Source: Dryocola clanedunensis
Lineage (GTDB): Bacteria > Pseudomonadota > Gammaproteobacteria > Enterobacterales > Enterobacteriaceae
Direction: 5' to 3' (one strand)
NCBI RefSeq assembly: GCF_025215155.1
Contig: NZ_JALHAM010000121.1
DNA: 64,000 nucleotides
Position 1 is the first letter of the stretch, and every line of letters begins with the position of its first letter. Position numbers and translations under genes: made by a program. The notes under the pieces were generated by a model. It was not told where the DNA came from, searched no databases, and saw only the letters and a list, made by a program, of their open reading frames with translations. Shown in pieces: positions 35,930 to 43,820 of the stretch.

Positions 35930-36199
35930 ATGACTCCTGAATCGGTCATGATGATGGGTACGGAGGCGATGAAAGTGGCTCTGACCCTCGCCGCCCCGCT
36001 GCTGCTGGTTGCTCTGGTGACGGGGTTAATTATCTCTATGCTGCAGGCCGCGACCCAGATCAACGAAATGACGCTGTCGTTTATACCTAAGATTCTGGCG
36101 GTTTTCGCGACGATGGTCATCGCCGGACCGTGGATGCTTAACCTGCTGCTCGACTATATGCGCACCCTGCTGACCAATTTACCGACGATGATCGGCTAA
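35930..36199 (+). CDS. fliQ: Flagellar export gate protein FliQ
   Basis: Two-helix membrane subunit of the export gate, 89 residues (MTPESVMMMGTEAMKVALTLAAPLLLVALVTGL...LQAATQINEMTLSFIPKILAVF), full length. Lies 9 nt after fliP and 4 nt before fliR. Confidence 0.98.
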   Translation: MTPESVMMMGTEAMKVALTLAAPLLLVALVTGLIISMLQAATQINEMTLSFIPKILAVFATMVIAGPWMLNLLLDYMRTLLTNLPTMIG

Positions 36200-36203
36200 C
36201 TGG

Positions 36204-36989
36204 ATGATCCACGTTGACAGCACGCAGTGGCTAAATTTGCTGAGCATGGGCTTCTGGCCCTTTCTGCGAATTATGGCGCTTATCAGCACGGCCCCGATTC
36301 TTAGCGAGCGCTCTGTTTCCAAAAAAGTAAAAATCGGCCTTGGGCTGATGATTACCTGGATTGTGGCCCCCACGCTGCCGCCAACCGACGTGACAATCTT
36401 CTCCGCAGGCGCCATCTGGCTTGGGGCGCAGCAAATTCTTATCGGTATCCTGCTTGGCTTTACGATGCAGTTCGCCTTTGCGGCCATTCGTATGTCGGGT
36501 GAAATTATCGGTCTGCAGATGGGCCTGTCGTTTGCCACCTTCTTCGACCCCGCAAGCCACCTGAACATGCCCGTGCTGGCCCGCCTGATGGATATGCTGG
36601 TGATGCTGCTGTTCCTGACCTTTAACGGGCATCTGTGGCTGATATCCATCCTGGTCGATACTTTCCACACCCTGCCCATGGGCGGCGACCCGATTAACAG
36701 CAATGTCTTTATGGCCCTCACCCGCGCGGCCTACTTAATCTTCCTCAACGGGCTGATGCTGGCGCTACCGCTCATCACCCTGCTGCTAACCTTAAACCTC
36801 TCTCTCGGCCTGCTAAACCGTATGGCTCCGCAGCTTTCGGTGTTTGTCATTGGTTTTCCGGTGACGCTTTCTATTGGCATGCTGGTTATGGCGGCATTAA
36901 TGCCACTGATTGCTCCCTTCTCGGAACATTTATTTAGCGAAATATTTGACTTACTTGCTGAAATAGTCAGCGAGATGCCTGCAACATAA
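36204..36989 (+). CDS. fliR: Flagellar export gate protein FliR
   Basis: Single-copy export-gate subunit that closes the FliP ring. The 261-residue polytopic protein has family motifs GLMITWIVAPTLPP and FAFAAIRMSGEIIGLQMGLSFATFFDP. It ends the fliL-R operon; rcsA follows after about 300 bases. Confidence 0.98.
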   Translation: MIHVDSTQWLNLLSMGFWPFLRIMALISTAPILSERSVSKKVKIGLGLMITWIVAPTLPPTDVTIFSAGAIWLGAQQILIGILLGFTMQFAFAAIRMSGEIIGLQMGLSFATFFDPASHLNMPVLARLMDMLVMLLFLTFNGHLWLISILVDTFHTLPMGGDPINSNVFMALTRAAYLIFLNGLMLALPLITLLLTLNLSLGLLNRMAPQLSVFVIGFPVTLSIGMLVMAALMPLIAPFSEHLFSEIFDLLAEIVSEMPAT

Positions 36990-37292
36990 TCCACACTCTT
37001 ATTAATGCCTCTCTGAGGTTAATCCTAAAATCAATATTGAATAACATCCACCAGGATATCCCTGACGCGGGATATATGTTTTTATCCGCCTCACACATCC
37101 AAAAGTTCACATTACTTTGAGATTAGTCTTAGCAAACAATACATAACTTTACGGGATAGTAATCCCGCTCAAAATTACTTTCGAATGCGTAGCCTATGGC
37201 TCAACATTCTGGAGTATTAAGGCAGGGTGATTTAGCAGCAGGCGATCGACTCCGATCGCAATAACGAAATGTACACTTAGTGAGGGTTTGCT
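36990..37292. promoter_or_regulatory. rcsA upstream region with RcsAB-type box
   Basis: About 300 AT-rich bases. TGAGATTAGTCTTA at 37118-37131 matches the RcsAB box (consensus-like TAAGAatATTCcTA), consistent with rcsA autoactivation by RcsA-RcsB. The region of E. coli rcsA is also silenced by H-NS, in line with the AT-richness. No clear fliR terminator is seen. Confidence 0.65.
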
Positions 37293-37916
37293 ATGTCAAC
37301 GATTATTATGGACTTATGCAGTTATACCCGGCTGGGGCTCACCGGTTATCTGGCCAGCCGCGGAGTCAGAAAGCGGCAAATAACCGATGTGCAGGACGTG
37401 GACCAACTGGACGAAGCGTGCCAGTCGCAGACGCCCAGCGTGGTGTTTATTAATGAAGATTGCTTTATTCATGAACCACAGAGTAGCCTGCGAATTAAGC
37501 AGATCATTAATCAGCATCCGGGCACCTTATTTATTGTTTTCATGGCCATTGCCAATATTCATTTTGACGAATACTTGCTGGTCAGAAACAATCTGTTAAT
37601 CAGTTCAAAATCTATTAAACCAGAATCGCTAGACCAAATTCTGCAAGAGTATTTAGCAAAAAATGCGCAATGCATTGGCCATATTAATTTACCCACACTT
37701 TCTTTAAGCCGTACCGAATCCAGTATGTTAAAAATGTGGATGTCCGGACAGGGTACGATTCAAATATCCGATCAGATGAACATCAAAGCGAAAACAGTTT
37801 CATCCCATAAAGGCAATATTAAGCGCAAAATAAAAACACATAATAAGCAGGTGATCTACCATGTCGTCCGCCTGACGGATAACGTCACCAACGGGATATT
37901 TGTTAATCTTCGTTGA
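37293..37916 (+). CDS. rcsA: Transcriptional activator of capsule synthesis RcsA
   Basis: Unstable auxiliary regulator (Lon substrate) that pairs with RcsB to activate colanic acid capsule genes and repress flhDC. The 207-residue protein has a family N-terminus (MSTIIMDLCSYTRLGLTGYL) and a LuxR/GerE helix-turn-helix C-terminus (LSRTESSMLKMWMSGQGTIQISDQMNIKAKTVSSH). TGAGGG at 37281-37286, 6 nt ahead of the ATG, is the ribosome site. Position beside the flagellar genes is conserved. Confidence 0.97.
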   Translation: MSTIIMDLCSYTRLGLTGYLASRGVRKRQITDVQDVDQLDEACQSQTPSVVFINEDCFIHEPQSSLRIKQIINQHPGTLFIVFMAIANIHFDEYLLVRNNLLISSKSIKPESLDQILQEYLAKNAQCIGHINLPTLSLSRTESSMLKMWMSGQGTIQISDQMNIKAKTVSSHKGNIKRKIKTHNKQVIYHVVRLTDNVTNGIFVNLR

Positions 37917-37970
37917 GTCGTCGACCAGACCTCTTCCCTACGTTTTATCGGCTTGCTGTCATTCCTGTAC

Positions 37971-37996
37971 GGTGGATAAACAAAGCGTCATCCACC
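37971..37996. repeat. REP-like palindrome
   Basis: GGTGGAT and ATCCACC enclose AAACAAAGCGTC. The complement reads GGTGGATGACGCTTTGTTTATCCACC, closely related to 12319-12343. It sits between the convergent rcsA and dsrB genes. Confidence 0.65.
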
Positions 37997-38039
37997 GGGA
38001 ACACTGTCAGATGTGGCGGAAGGCCTGTGCTTATCCGCC

Positions 38040-38077
38040 AACGAATGTCCGTCAACGAACGTCCGTCAACGAACGCC
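38040..38077. repeat. 14-bp short tandem repeat (about 2.7 units)
   Basis: The unit AACGAACGTCCGTC is repeated head to tail: AACGAATGTCCGTC, AACGAACGTCCGTC, AACGAACGCC. It lies just downstream of the dsrB stop. Confidence 0.8.
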
Positions 38078-38082
38078 AGAGA

Positions 38083-38271
38083 CTATTCCTGCTGCTCGAC
38101 GAAAATACCGTCCGGATGCCCGGTCTCGTTAAAGAACCAGATCCCCAGCGGATAATCCTCAAGCGAGACCAGATACATGGTGCCTTCGCTGAACTCCTCT
38201 ACCGCTAATACTACGCCCGGTCGGCGTGGACCCCCATCGGTCTTAACAGTCACTCGGTCATTGATATGCAT
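38083..38271 (-). CDS. dsrB: Small protein DsrB
   Basis: 62-residue protein nearly identical to E. coli DsrB as I recall it (MHINDRVTVKTDGGPRRPGVVLAVEEF...PLGIWFFNE). A small beta-barrel-like fold is likely; in E. coli it is sigma-S and H-NS controlled and its function is unknown. AGGAGGC 6-12 nt before the ATG is a strong ribosome site. Convergent with rcsA. Confidence 0.96.
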   Translation of the reverse strand: MHINDRVTVKTDGGPRRPGVVLAVEEFSEGTMYLVSLEDYPLGIWFFNETGHPDGIFVEQQE

Positions 38272-38402
38272 AACAAAAAGCCTCCTGATTCATTGTGCCC
38301 AGTGTAGATCAAAAACGACTCATTCGCATTGCACAACGCCACCCGCGATGCATTTTCCTGAGCGTCTATACTTAGGAGTGTTGAGTTGCAGGAGGATAAC
38401 GC

Positions 38403-38636
38403 ATGAAGACCGCAAAAGAGTACAGCGAAACGGTACATCGTGAAATTGGTATCGATGTCGATGCCCTGCTGGCGGCCATCAATGAAATCAGTGAGAGTGA
38501 AGTCAAACGTGCGGGTGACGAAGAAGATCCGCACCGGGTCAGCGTCGATGGGCGAACGTGGCATACCTATACCGAACTGGCGGAAGCCTTTGAGCTGGAT
38601 ATCCACGATTTCAGCGTCAGCGAGATTAATCGCTAG
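38403..38636 (+). CDS. yodD: Stress-related small protein YodD
   Basis: 77 residues, matching E. coli YodD (MKTAKEYSETVHREIGIDVDALLAAINEISESEV; C-terminal ELDIHDFSVSEINR). In E. coli it is induced by peroxide, acid and cadmium stress; its biochemical role is unknown. CAGGAGGATAACGC precedes the ATG. Followed by dsrA on the other strand. Confidence 0.95.
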   Translation: MKTAKEYSETVHREIGIDVDALLAAINEISESEVKRAGDEEDPHRVSVDGRTWHTYTELAEAFELDIHDFSVSEINR

Positions 38637-38649
38637 CGATTGAACGGCG

Positions 38650-38741
38650 AAAAAGCATCCCGGCCGGGGAGCCGGGATGTAAAAAGCATGAATCATGCAA
38701 GAAGCATTTGAAATTCGCTACATCAGGAAATCTGATGGCGA
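38650..38741 (-). ncRNA. dsrA: DsrA small RNA
   Basis: The minus strand between yodD and yedP matches DsrA: first stem-loop CATCAGATTTCCTGATG followed by TAGCGAATTTC and TGCTTCTTGC, then a GC-rich terminator CATCCCGGC...GCCGGGATG with a T-run (plus-strand A-run 38650-38654). E. coli DsrA, 87 nt, uses Hfq to activate rpoS and repress hns. Ends are estimated by analogy; about 92 nt here. Relative to E. coli the second stem (GCATGATTCATGC) and the AT-run before it have changed. Confidence 0.88.
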
Positions 38742-38859
38742 CACTCACCTTACTGCAAATTTTTTGTAAGACAAGGATATATTTTTAATGGATATGAATT
38801 GTGCCGCCTAAATTTAATGCACGAATGCCCGGCGAAAAACTGGAAAATAAGGAAGGATA

Positions 38860-39678
38860 ATGCCGCACCTGCAAGACTCGTTACTGATTGCCTCCGATCT
38901 TGATGGCACTTTACTGGACCATCACACCTACCGCTGGGAAGCGGCAAGCGGCTGGCTGGGCCTGTTTAAGCAGCGCGACGTCCCCGTTGTCCTGTGCAGC
39001 AGCAAAAGTGCCGCAGAAATGATCGAATGGCAAAAAGAGCTGGGCCTCAGCGGCCAGCCTTTTATTGCAGAGAATGGCGCTGTCATTCAGCTTCCGGAAA
39101 GCTGGCAGGATCATGAGAACGCCCCCCGAATATTGGTAGGGGTGCGCCACGAAGAATTAATCGCCATGCTGGACAATTTACGCCGCCAGTCTGGTTTTAA
39201 ATTTATCTGTTTTGCCGATGTTGACGACAACACCGTCAGCGAATGGACGGGGCTGACCCGTAAGCAGGCGTCGCTTGCGCGTCTGCGGGAGGCCTCGGAG
39301 GCTTTCATCTGGCGTGACAGCGAAGAGATGTTCCGCGCTTTTGCCGCGCAGATTGCTGACCTTGGCCTGACGCTGGTTCAGGGAGGCCGCTTTTGGCACG
39401 TTGTGGACAAACAGAGTGATATTGGACAGGCGCTGCGCTGGCTGCTTCAGGAGTACCAGCAGCGGGACGGTGTCACCTACACCTCCATCGGCCTGGGTGA
39501 TGGACCAAACGACACCACCCTGCTGGATAACGTCGATTACGCGGTGGTTGTTAAAGGCTATAGCCGACAGCCCATCGTATTACGTAATGATAACCCCGAG
39601 CGGGTCTATCATTCCCTTCACTACGGCCCGGAAGGCTGGAAAGAGGGGCTGGACCATTTTATCCCCACCGAAGCATGA
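38860..39678 (+). CDS. yedP: Mannosyl-3-phosphoglycerate phosphatase-family HAD protein YedP
   Basis: Cytoplasmic HAD phosphatase annotated by homology to mannosyl-3-phosphoglycerate phosphatase; the physiological substrate in enterobacteria is uncertain. The 272-residue protein shows HAD motif I SDLDGTLLD (D13, D15), motif II (VVLCSSKS) and motif IV (LGDGPNDTTLLDNVDYAVVV). AAGGAAGGATA before the ATG is a strong ribosome site. It ends 4 nt before the convergent dgcQ. Confidence 0.93.
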   Translation: MPHLQDSLLIASDLDGTLLDHHTYRWEAASGWLGLFKQRDVPVVLCSSKSAAEMIEWQKELGLSGQPFIAENGAVIQLPESWQDHENAPRILVGVRHEELIAMLDNLRRQSGFKFICFADVDDNTVSEWTGLTRKQASLARLREASEAFIWRDSEEMFRAFAAQIADLGLTLVQGGRFWHVVDKQSDIGQALRWLLQEYQQRDGVTYTSIGLGDGPNDTTLLDNVDYAVVVKGYSRQPIVLRNDNPERVYHSLHYGPEGWKEGLDHFIPTEA

Positions 39679-39682
39679 CGGA

Positions 39683-41470
39683 TTAATCCTGCGAACAGAC
39701 CTGGTTACGCCCGTTCTGTTTCGCCTTATAGAGCCGCTGGTCGGCGTAAGACTGCAGGTGCTCAAAATCGTAATCGTCATACTCCTGCGCGCTACTGACG
39801 CCAAGCGAGGCGGTGATCTTCACCGTTTCCCCCTGCTTTAACAGCAGCTCTTTTGTACTGATTCGAGCCCTCACCCGTTCGGCAACCTGAACGGCCTGAA
39901 CAAGCGTGGCTCCCGGCAGCACAATACAGAACTCCTCGCCGCCCACTCGTCCTGCCGCATCACCCACTCGTAACGCCTCGCTAAGGATAGCGGCGGCGTG
40001 GGGCAACACCTTATCCCCGGCGTGATGCCCAAAGCGGTCGTTAACGCTTTTAAAGAAGTCGAGATCGAGCTGAATAACACAGAATGGCAGCCCCTGCCGT
40101 TGACACTGCAGAGCCGTAGAGCGGGCAATTTCAAAGAACGCGCCGCGATTATACAGCCTGGTCAGGGTGTCGTAATTGGCACGCGTGGTCAGCTGACTTT
40201 GCAGCGTCAGCATATTGCGCACCAGCCTGCGGATCACCAGCCATGATGCGATAAGCATCAGGGTGAAGAGGCCCCACAGAATGGTCAGTACAATGCTGAT
40301 GCGTCCAAACTCTCCCTGGACGCCCTCCTCCAGGGTATGGACCTTCACCAGCAGGCCATCAAAATTATTCAGCTTTGACCAGGTAACGAAGCGGCTGTCC
40401 ATCCGCAGTTCGCCCTCCTCGCCTCGTTTTGCCGTATCGACTTTGCCTGCAATCTCTGCCAGCTGAGCCGCAGTGAAACGTGAGCCATGAGGCTGCCCAT
40501 TTGCCGAAGTGGCAATCGGGTTGAACTGATTGTCGTAGAGCAGGACAGTGCCTTCGTCCTCGTCACGGCGGGCATCCCGTAAAAACTGATGCATCGCCGC
40601 AATGGGGAAATCCATCGCCAGCACGCCGTACCAGCGCTCATTGTTGTCCAGCGGTACGGCGGCGGTGATAACCTGCCCGGCCTGGCTTCTCGGATTAAAT
40701 GTATGAGTCCATCTGAGGTCACGGTCCGGGTTACTGTGCGGCGACTGCGCGGAAAAATAGGGCTGTGCTATCAGCTGGTAGTACTGTGAAATGATTTGCG
40801 GGTCGTCTATCGGCGGTGTGCTCGACAGGTAAAAACCAGCCCGTGACGCGTAGACAACCTGACTTTGCAAATCACGTTTGCGGTCAGAAAGTTGCATGAT
40901 ATAGCTAAATTCCAGCGCGGCTTCCAGCTCGTCATGCATCGTGTCGGCGTCACGGTCAAGCAGCTTACCGCGGTCGACAAATTCATCGGAGACGCCGCTT
41001 AGCGGCAGGCTTCGTTTAATATCCAGACGAATCTGCCAGTAAGGCCTGCTGCGTTTCTCTTCAAAAGCGGACAGCGCTTTGCGCGACTTATCCGTGGAGA
41101 TTGGCGACTGCAACGCGTAACGCATCGTATTGCGATAGAAAAAAAGGTTATCGATACTGTATTGCAGCTGCCTGTCGAGGGCGGTGGCGATGTTATCCAG
41201 GCTGTTACGTTGATTAGCAACGTAGGCGCTTTCCAGCACCACCACTTCACGCCAGGTGAGCAGCGTTGAGAAAATAAAAACGGCAATAAAGCAGAGGTTG
41301 ACTACTTTTAAAGGCCTTTTGAAGCGGCTGACGGCACGCTGTAGGGCTGTTCCTGACACTCCACGCTCCCAATTAGAAACCCGATTCGTTACCTGATTTT
41401 TCCGCAAGTGCTCTCTGATTTCGTCCCCGGAGCAACGACGGGTATTATGCCCGTAATCACGAGTTTTCAC
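39683..41470 (-). CDS. dgcQ: Membrane diguanylate cyclase DgcQ (YedQ)
   Basis: Inner-membrane enzyme making cyclic di-GMP from two GTP, promoting cellulose and biofilm. The 595-residue protein has a first membrane segment near 55-75 (VVNLCFIAVFIFSTLLTW), a periplasmic CHASE7-like sensor domain, a second membrane segment near 395-415 (LTILWGLFTLMLIASWLVIRR) and a GGDEF domain whose active site is GGEEF (510-514). It is about 30 residues longer at the N-terminus than E. coli YedQ (MKTRDYGHNTRRCSGDEIREH...); the ATG at 41470 is the only good start before the membrane helix. An AraC-type gene starts 43 nt away in the opposite direction. Confidence 0.94.
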   Translation of the reverse strand: MKTRDYGHNTRRCSGDEIREHLRKNQVTNRVSNWERGVSGTALQRAVSRFKRPLKVVNLCFIAVFIFSTLLTWREVVVLESAYVANQRNSLDNIATALDRQLQYSIDNLFFYRNTMRYALQSPISTDKSRKALSAFEEKRSRPYWQIRLDIKRSLPLSGVSDEFVDRGKLLDRDADTMHDELEAALEFSYIMQLSDRKRDLQSQVVYASRAGFYLSSTPPIDDPQIISQYYQLIAQPYFSAQSPHSNPDRDLRWTHTFNPRSQAGQVITAAVPLDNNERWYGVLAMDFPIAAMHQFLRDARRDEDEGTVLLYDNQFNPIATSANGQPHGSRFTAAQLAEIAGKVDTAKRGEEGELRMDSRFVTWSKLNNFDGLLVKVHTLEEGVQGEFGRISIVLTILWGLFTLMLIASWLVIRRLVRNMLTLQSQLTTRANYDTLTRLYNRGAFFEIARSTALQCQRQGLPFCVIQLDLDFFKSVNDRFGHHAGDKVLPHAAAILSEALRVGDAAGRVGGEEFCIVLPGATLVQAVQVAERVRARISTKELLLKQGETVKITASLGVSSAQEYDDYDFEHLQSYADQRLYKAKQNGRNQVCSQD

Positions 41471-41513
41471 CCTGAATTCGCTGTAAGGATCATTTTAAAT
41501 TGAGGATTTCGCC

Positions 41514-41903
41514 ATGGCGACACTGAACGCTCATCAGGCGCTGGTTTTATCGCTGTGCGAATGGATAGAAAAGCATCTGGATTGCGGTATTGCATTGCCG
41601 GAGCTGGCGGCACTGTCTGGGTTTTCCGTGTGGTACATGCAGAGTGTATTTCGTGCCACTACCGGGATAGCCATCGGCCGCTACATCCGCGAGCGCAAGC
41701 TGACGGAGGCCGTGTATAAGCTGAGGGAAACCGAACTGCGAATTCTCGATATTGCCGTAGAGTTCGGCTTTAACTCGCAGTCCCAGTTTACTACGTTATT
41801 TAAAAAATATTATGGGATCACGCCTCAGGCCTGCCGCCAGAACCCTAACCTCGTGTTGCGCCTCACGCCGCCACTGGCCCAGATAACCGCAGAAGTGGCA
41901 TAA
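41514..41903 (+). CDS. MarA/SoxS/RamA-type AraC-family regulator
   Basis: A stand-alone AraC DNA-binding domain of 129 residues, the same build as MarA, SoxS and RamA. Two helix-turn-helix motifs are visible: LPELAALSGFSVWYMQSVFRATTG and ILDIAVEFGFNSQSQFTTLFKKYYG, with the family linker RYIRERKL. A further 20 residues extend the C-terminus. GAGGA 7 nt before the ATG is the ribosome site. It lies between dgcQ (divergent, 43 nt apart) and yodC, where E. coli K-12 has no gene. It may control dgcQ or efflux/porin genes; sequence alone does not tell. Confidence 0.88.
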   Translation: MATLNAHQALVLSLCEWIEKHLDCGIALPELAALSGFSVWYMQSVFRATTGIAIGRYIRERKLTEAVYKLRETELRILDIAVEFGFNSQSQFTTLFKKYYGITPQACRQNPNLVLRLTPPLAQITAEVA

Positions 41904-41936
41904 AAAAATACCCGGCATATATACACCGGGTATTTT
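41902..41936. terminator. Bidirectional terminator between the AraC gene and yodC
   Basis: AAATACCCGG pairs perfectly with CCGGGTATTT around a 10-nt loop. It is flanked by A7 on the left and T5 on the right, so it works on both strands between convergent genes. Confidence 0.88.
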
Positions 41937-41939
41937 TGT

Positions 41940-42119
41940 CTAACTCTGCTGCTGTGCTCGCATTGCCGTGGGGGCCAGATCATCCTCACGGAAAGCCTCA
42001 CGTTTAACGCCAAAACCATCATACCAACGACACTCAACCATGCCGCTGGAAAACCCGGTAACGATCATCCTTGGGCCACCTGTCTTAGGCTGGACTTCAT
42101 CGCTGACCATATAGACCAT
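41940..42119 (-). CDS. yodC: YodC family protein (DUF2158)
   Basis: 59-residue conserved small protein of unknown function with the family core PKTGGPRMIVTGFSSGMVECRWYD. The start at 42119 has GGAGG 6 nt upstream (ACCGGAGGCAGAT) and fits the family length; an upstream in-frame ATG at 42206 has no ribosome site. Confidence 0.92.
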   Translation of the reverse strand: MVYMVSDEVQPKTGGPRMIVTGFSSGMVECRWYDGFGVKREAFREDDLAPTAMRAQQQS

Positions 42120-42210
42120 ATCTGCCTCCGGTATCAGGGTGAAAACTTTTACAGGTATAGCTAATACGCCGCAGTTTTGCCCAGTCGCCAGCGCAAATTT
42201 AGGCAAATTC

Positions 42211-43125
42211 CTAATGTGCCTTCTTGCCGCGCAGGTGGTTTATTCCGTTTACAGCCAGCAAAACGATCCCCCCGACAATAAAACCAAGCACGAGATTGAC
42301 AAGCGTTGGCCCAACAAGATGCGCCACACCACCGAACTGTTGTGCAAAGTTTTCGATGGCGTGGTGTAAAGCTGGAATGCCGTGCACCAGGATACCGCCC
42401 CCCACGAGGAACATGGCCAGCGTGCCGACAATAGACAGGAATTTCATCAGCAGCGGGGCCAGTACCAGCAGCGCTTTACCGATCCCTTTCGCCAGCGCAG
42501 AGCTTTTTTCCACCAGCCAGAAGCCCAAATCGTCCAGCTTGACGATCATCCCCACCAGGCCATAAACGCCGACGGTGACCAGAATCGCAATGCCGGAGAG
42601 GACCAGGACCCGGGTAAGCAGCGGCGCTTCGGCCACGATGCCAAGCGTGATAGTGACGATTTCTGCCGACAGGATAAAATCGGTGCGAATAGCCCCTTTC
42701 ACTTTATCCCGCTCATAAACCATCGGATCCTGTTTCGCTACGGCATCCAGGCGAGCTTTTTTCTCTTCAGGCGTCTCTTTGTGTTTGCGGGCCTGAAGGC
42801 TGTGCACGACCTTCTCTACCCCCTCAAAACACAAAAATGCCCCCCCCACCATCAGCAACGGCGTGATTGCCCAGGGTGCAAAGGCGCTGATGATCAGAGC
42901 CAGCGGAACCAGAATCAATTTATTAAGAAACGATCCTTTGGCAACGCTCCACACCACCGGCAGTTCACGGTTTGCCCTTACGCCTGACACCTGCTGGGCA
43001 TTGAGCGATAAGTCATCCCCTAACACCCCGGCGGTCTTTTTTGCCGCCAGCTTGCCCATCAGAGAGATATCGTCCAGCAGCGTGGCAATATCATCGAGAA
43101 GCGTTAATAAGCTACTTCCAGCCAA
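42211..43125 (-). CDS. yedI: Inner membrane protein YedI (DUF808)
   Basis: Polytopic inner-membrane protein of unknown function, about 304 residues, conserved next to dcm-vsr. Sequence follows the family (AGSSLLTLLDDIATLLDDIS, LGDDLSLNAQQVSGVRANRELPVVW). Four or more membrane segments are visible (LILVPLALIISAFAPWAITP, RVLVLSGIAILVTVGVYGLVG, LSIVGTLAMFLVGGGILVHG, LVLGFIVGGIVLLAVNG). I favour the TTG at 43125, where E. coli YedI begins (MAGSS) and AAGGA is 8-10 nt away; an ATG at 43134 overlaps that ribosome site. Confidence 0.93.
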   Translation of the reverse strand: MAGSSLLTLLDDIATLLDDISLMGKLAAKKTAGVLGDDLSLNAQQVSGVRANRELPVVWSVAKGSFLNKLILVPLALIISAFAPWAITPLLMVGGAFLCFEGVEKVVHSLQARKHKETPEEKKARLDAVAKQDPMVYERDKVKGAIRTDFILSAEIVTITLGIVAEAPLLTRVLVLSGIAILVTVGVYGLVGMIVKLDDLGFWLVEKSSALAKGIGKALLVLAPLLMKFLSIVGTLAMFLVGGGILVHGIPALHHAIENFAQQFGGVAHLVGPTLVNLVLGFIVGGIVLLAVNGINHLRGKKAH

Positions 43126-43310
43126 AATTATCATCCTTTTTTGTCGGTTTGCTTTTCAGTATGGAGCAAAACGGGAAACACGAAAATCAAAGAGCGCCGT
43201 CAACTGCAATTAACGGGCTAATCGCAAGTCAATTTGTCGGCGGGGGTTGTGCTGCTTTCACCGCCGCGCTGAAAATGGAAGAACGAATATGCATACCAAT
43301 CGAAAAGGAA

Positions 43311-43811
43311 TCAGACAGGAGGCGAGGATTGTTGTCCCTGCACCTCTCTTTCGTGGATCCCGGCGGTATCAATTTCCGCAAAGCGCCCACCGCTGCATAT
43401 CCACTCCTCCAGCCTCTCTATCAGCGCAGTATCGCTAAGTTTTTCACGTCCTCTTAGCGCACACTCCCAGACCACAAGCACGCGCCATTGCCCCTCCAGC
43501 AGATGATGAATATCGCGACTATCCCGCGCAACGTTCTTGCCGATTTTCTCCAGCCAAAACTCAGTGCGCGTCGCAGGCACTTTGAAGAGATAACAATGAT
43601 GATGATGCCAGAAACAGCCGTGGGTAAAGATAATGCAGCGGTACGCTTCAACAACAAAATCAGGCCGTCCGGCAAGCGCCGCCGCCTGAGTCCGGAACTC
43701 AAATCCGCAGGCGCTCAGCAGCCCCGCCAGATGCTTTTCAATGGCCGTGTCACGCGTCGCAATGGCACGCATGTTTTTGCTGCGGATTTCTTTGCTGTGA
43801 ACGTCGGCCAT
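43311..43811 (-). CDS. vsr: Very short patch repair endonuclease Vsr
   Basis: Strand-specific nicking enzyme that starts repair of T:G mismatches arising from deamination of 5-methylcytosine in Dcm sites. The 166-residue protein has catalytic D51 (GRPDFVV), H64 and H69 within FTHGCFWHHHHC, whose Cys and His ligands also bind zinc. AAGGGGG lies ahead of the ATG. It follows dcm with a 9-nt gap rather than overlapping it as in E. coli K-12. Confidence 0.97.
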   Translation of the reverse strand: MADVHSKEIRSKNMRAIATRDTAIEKHLAGLLSACGFEFRTQAAALAGRPDFVVEAYRCIIFTHGCFWHHHHCYLFKVPATRTEFWLEKIGKNVARDSRDIHHLLEGQWRVLVVWECALRGREKLSDTALIERLEEWICSGGRFAEIDTAGIHEREVQGQQSSPPV

Positions 43812-43820
43812 TGCGCCCCC

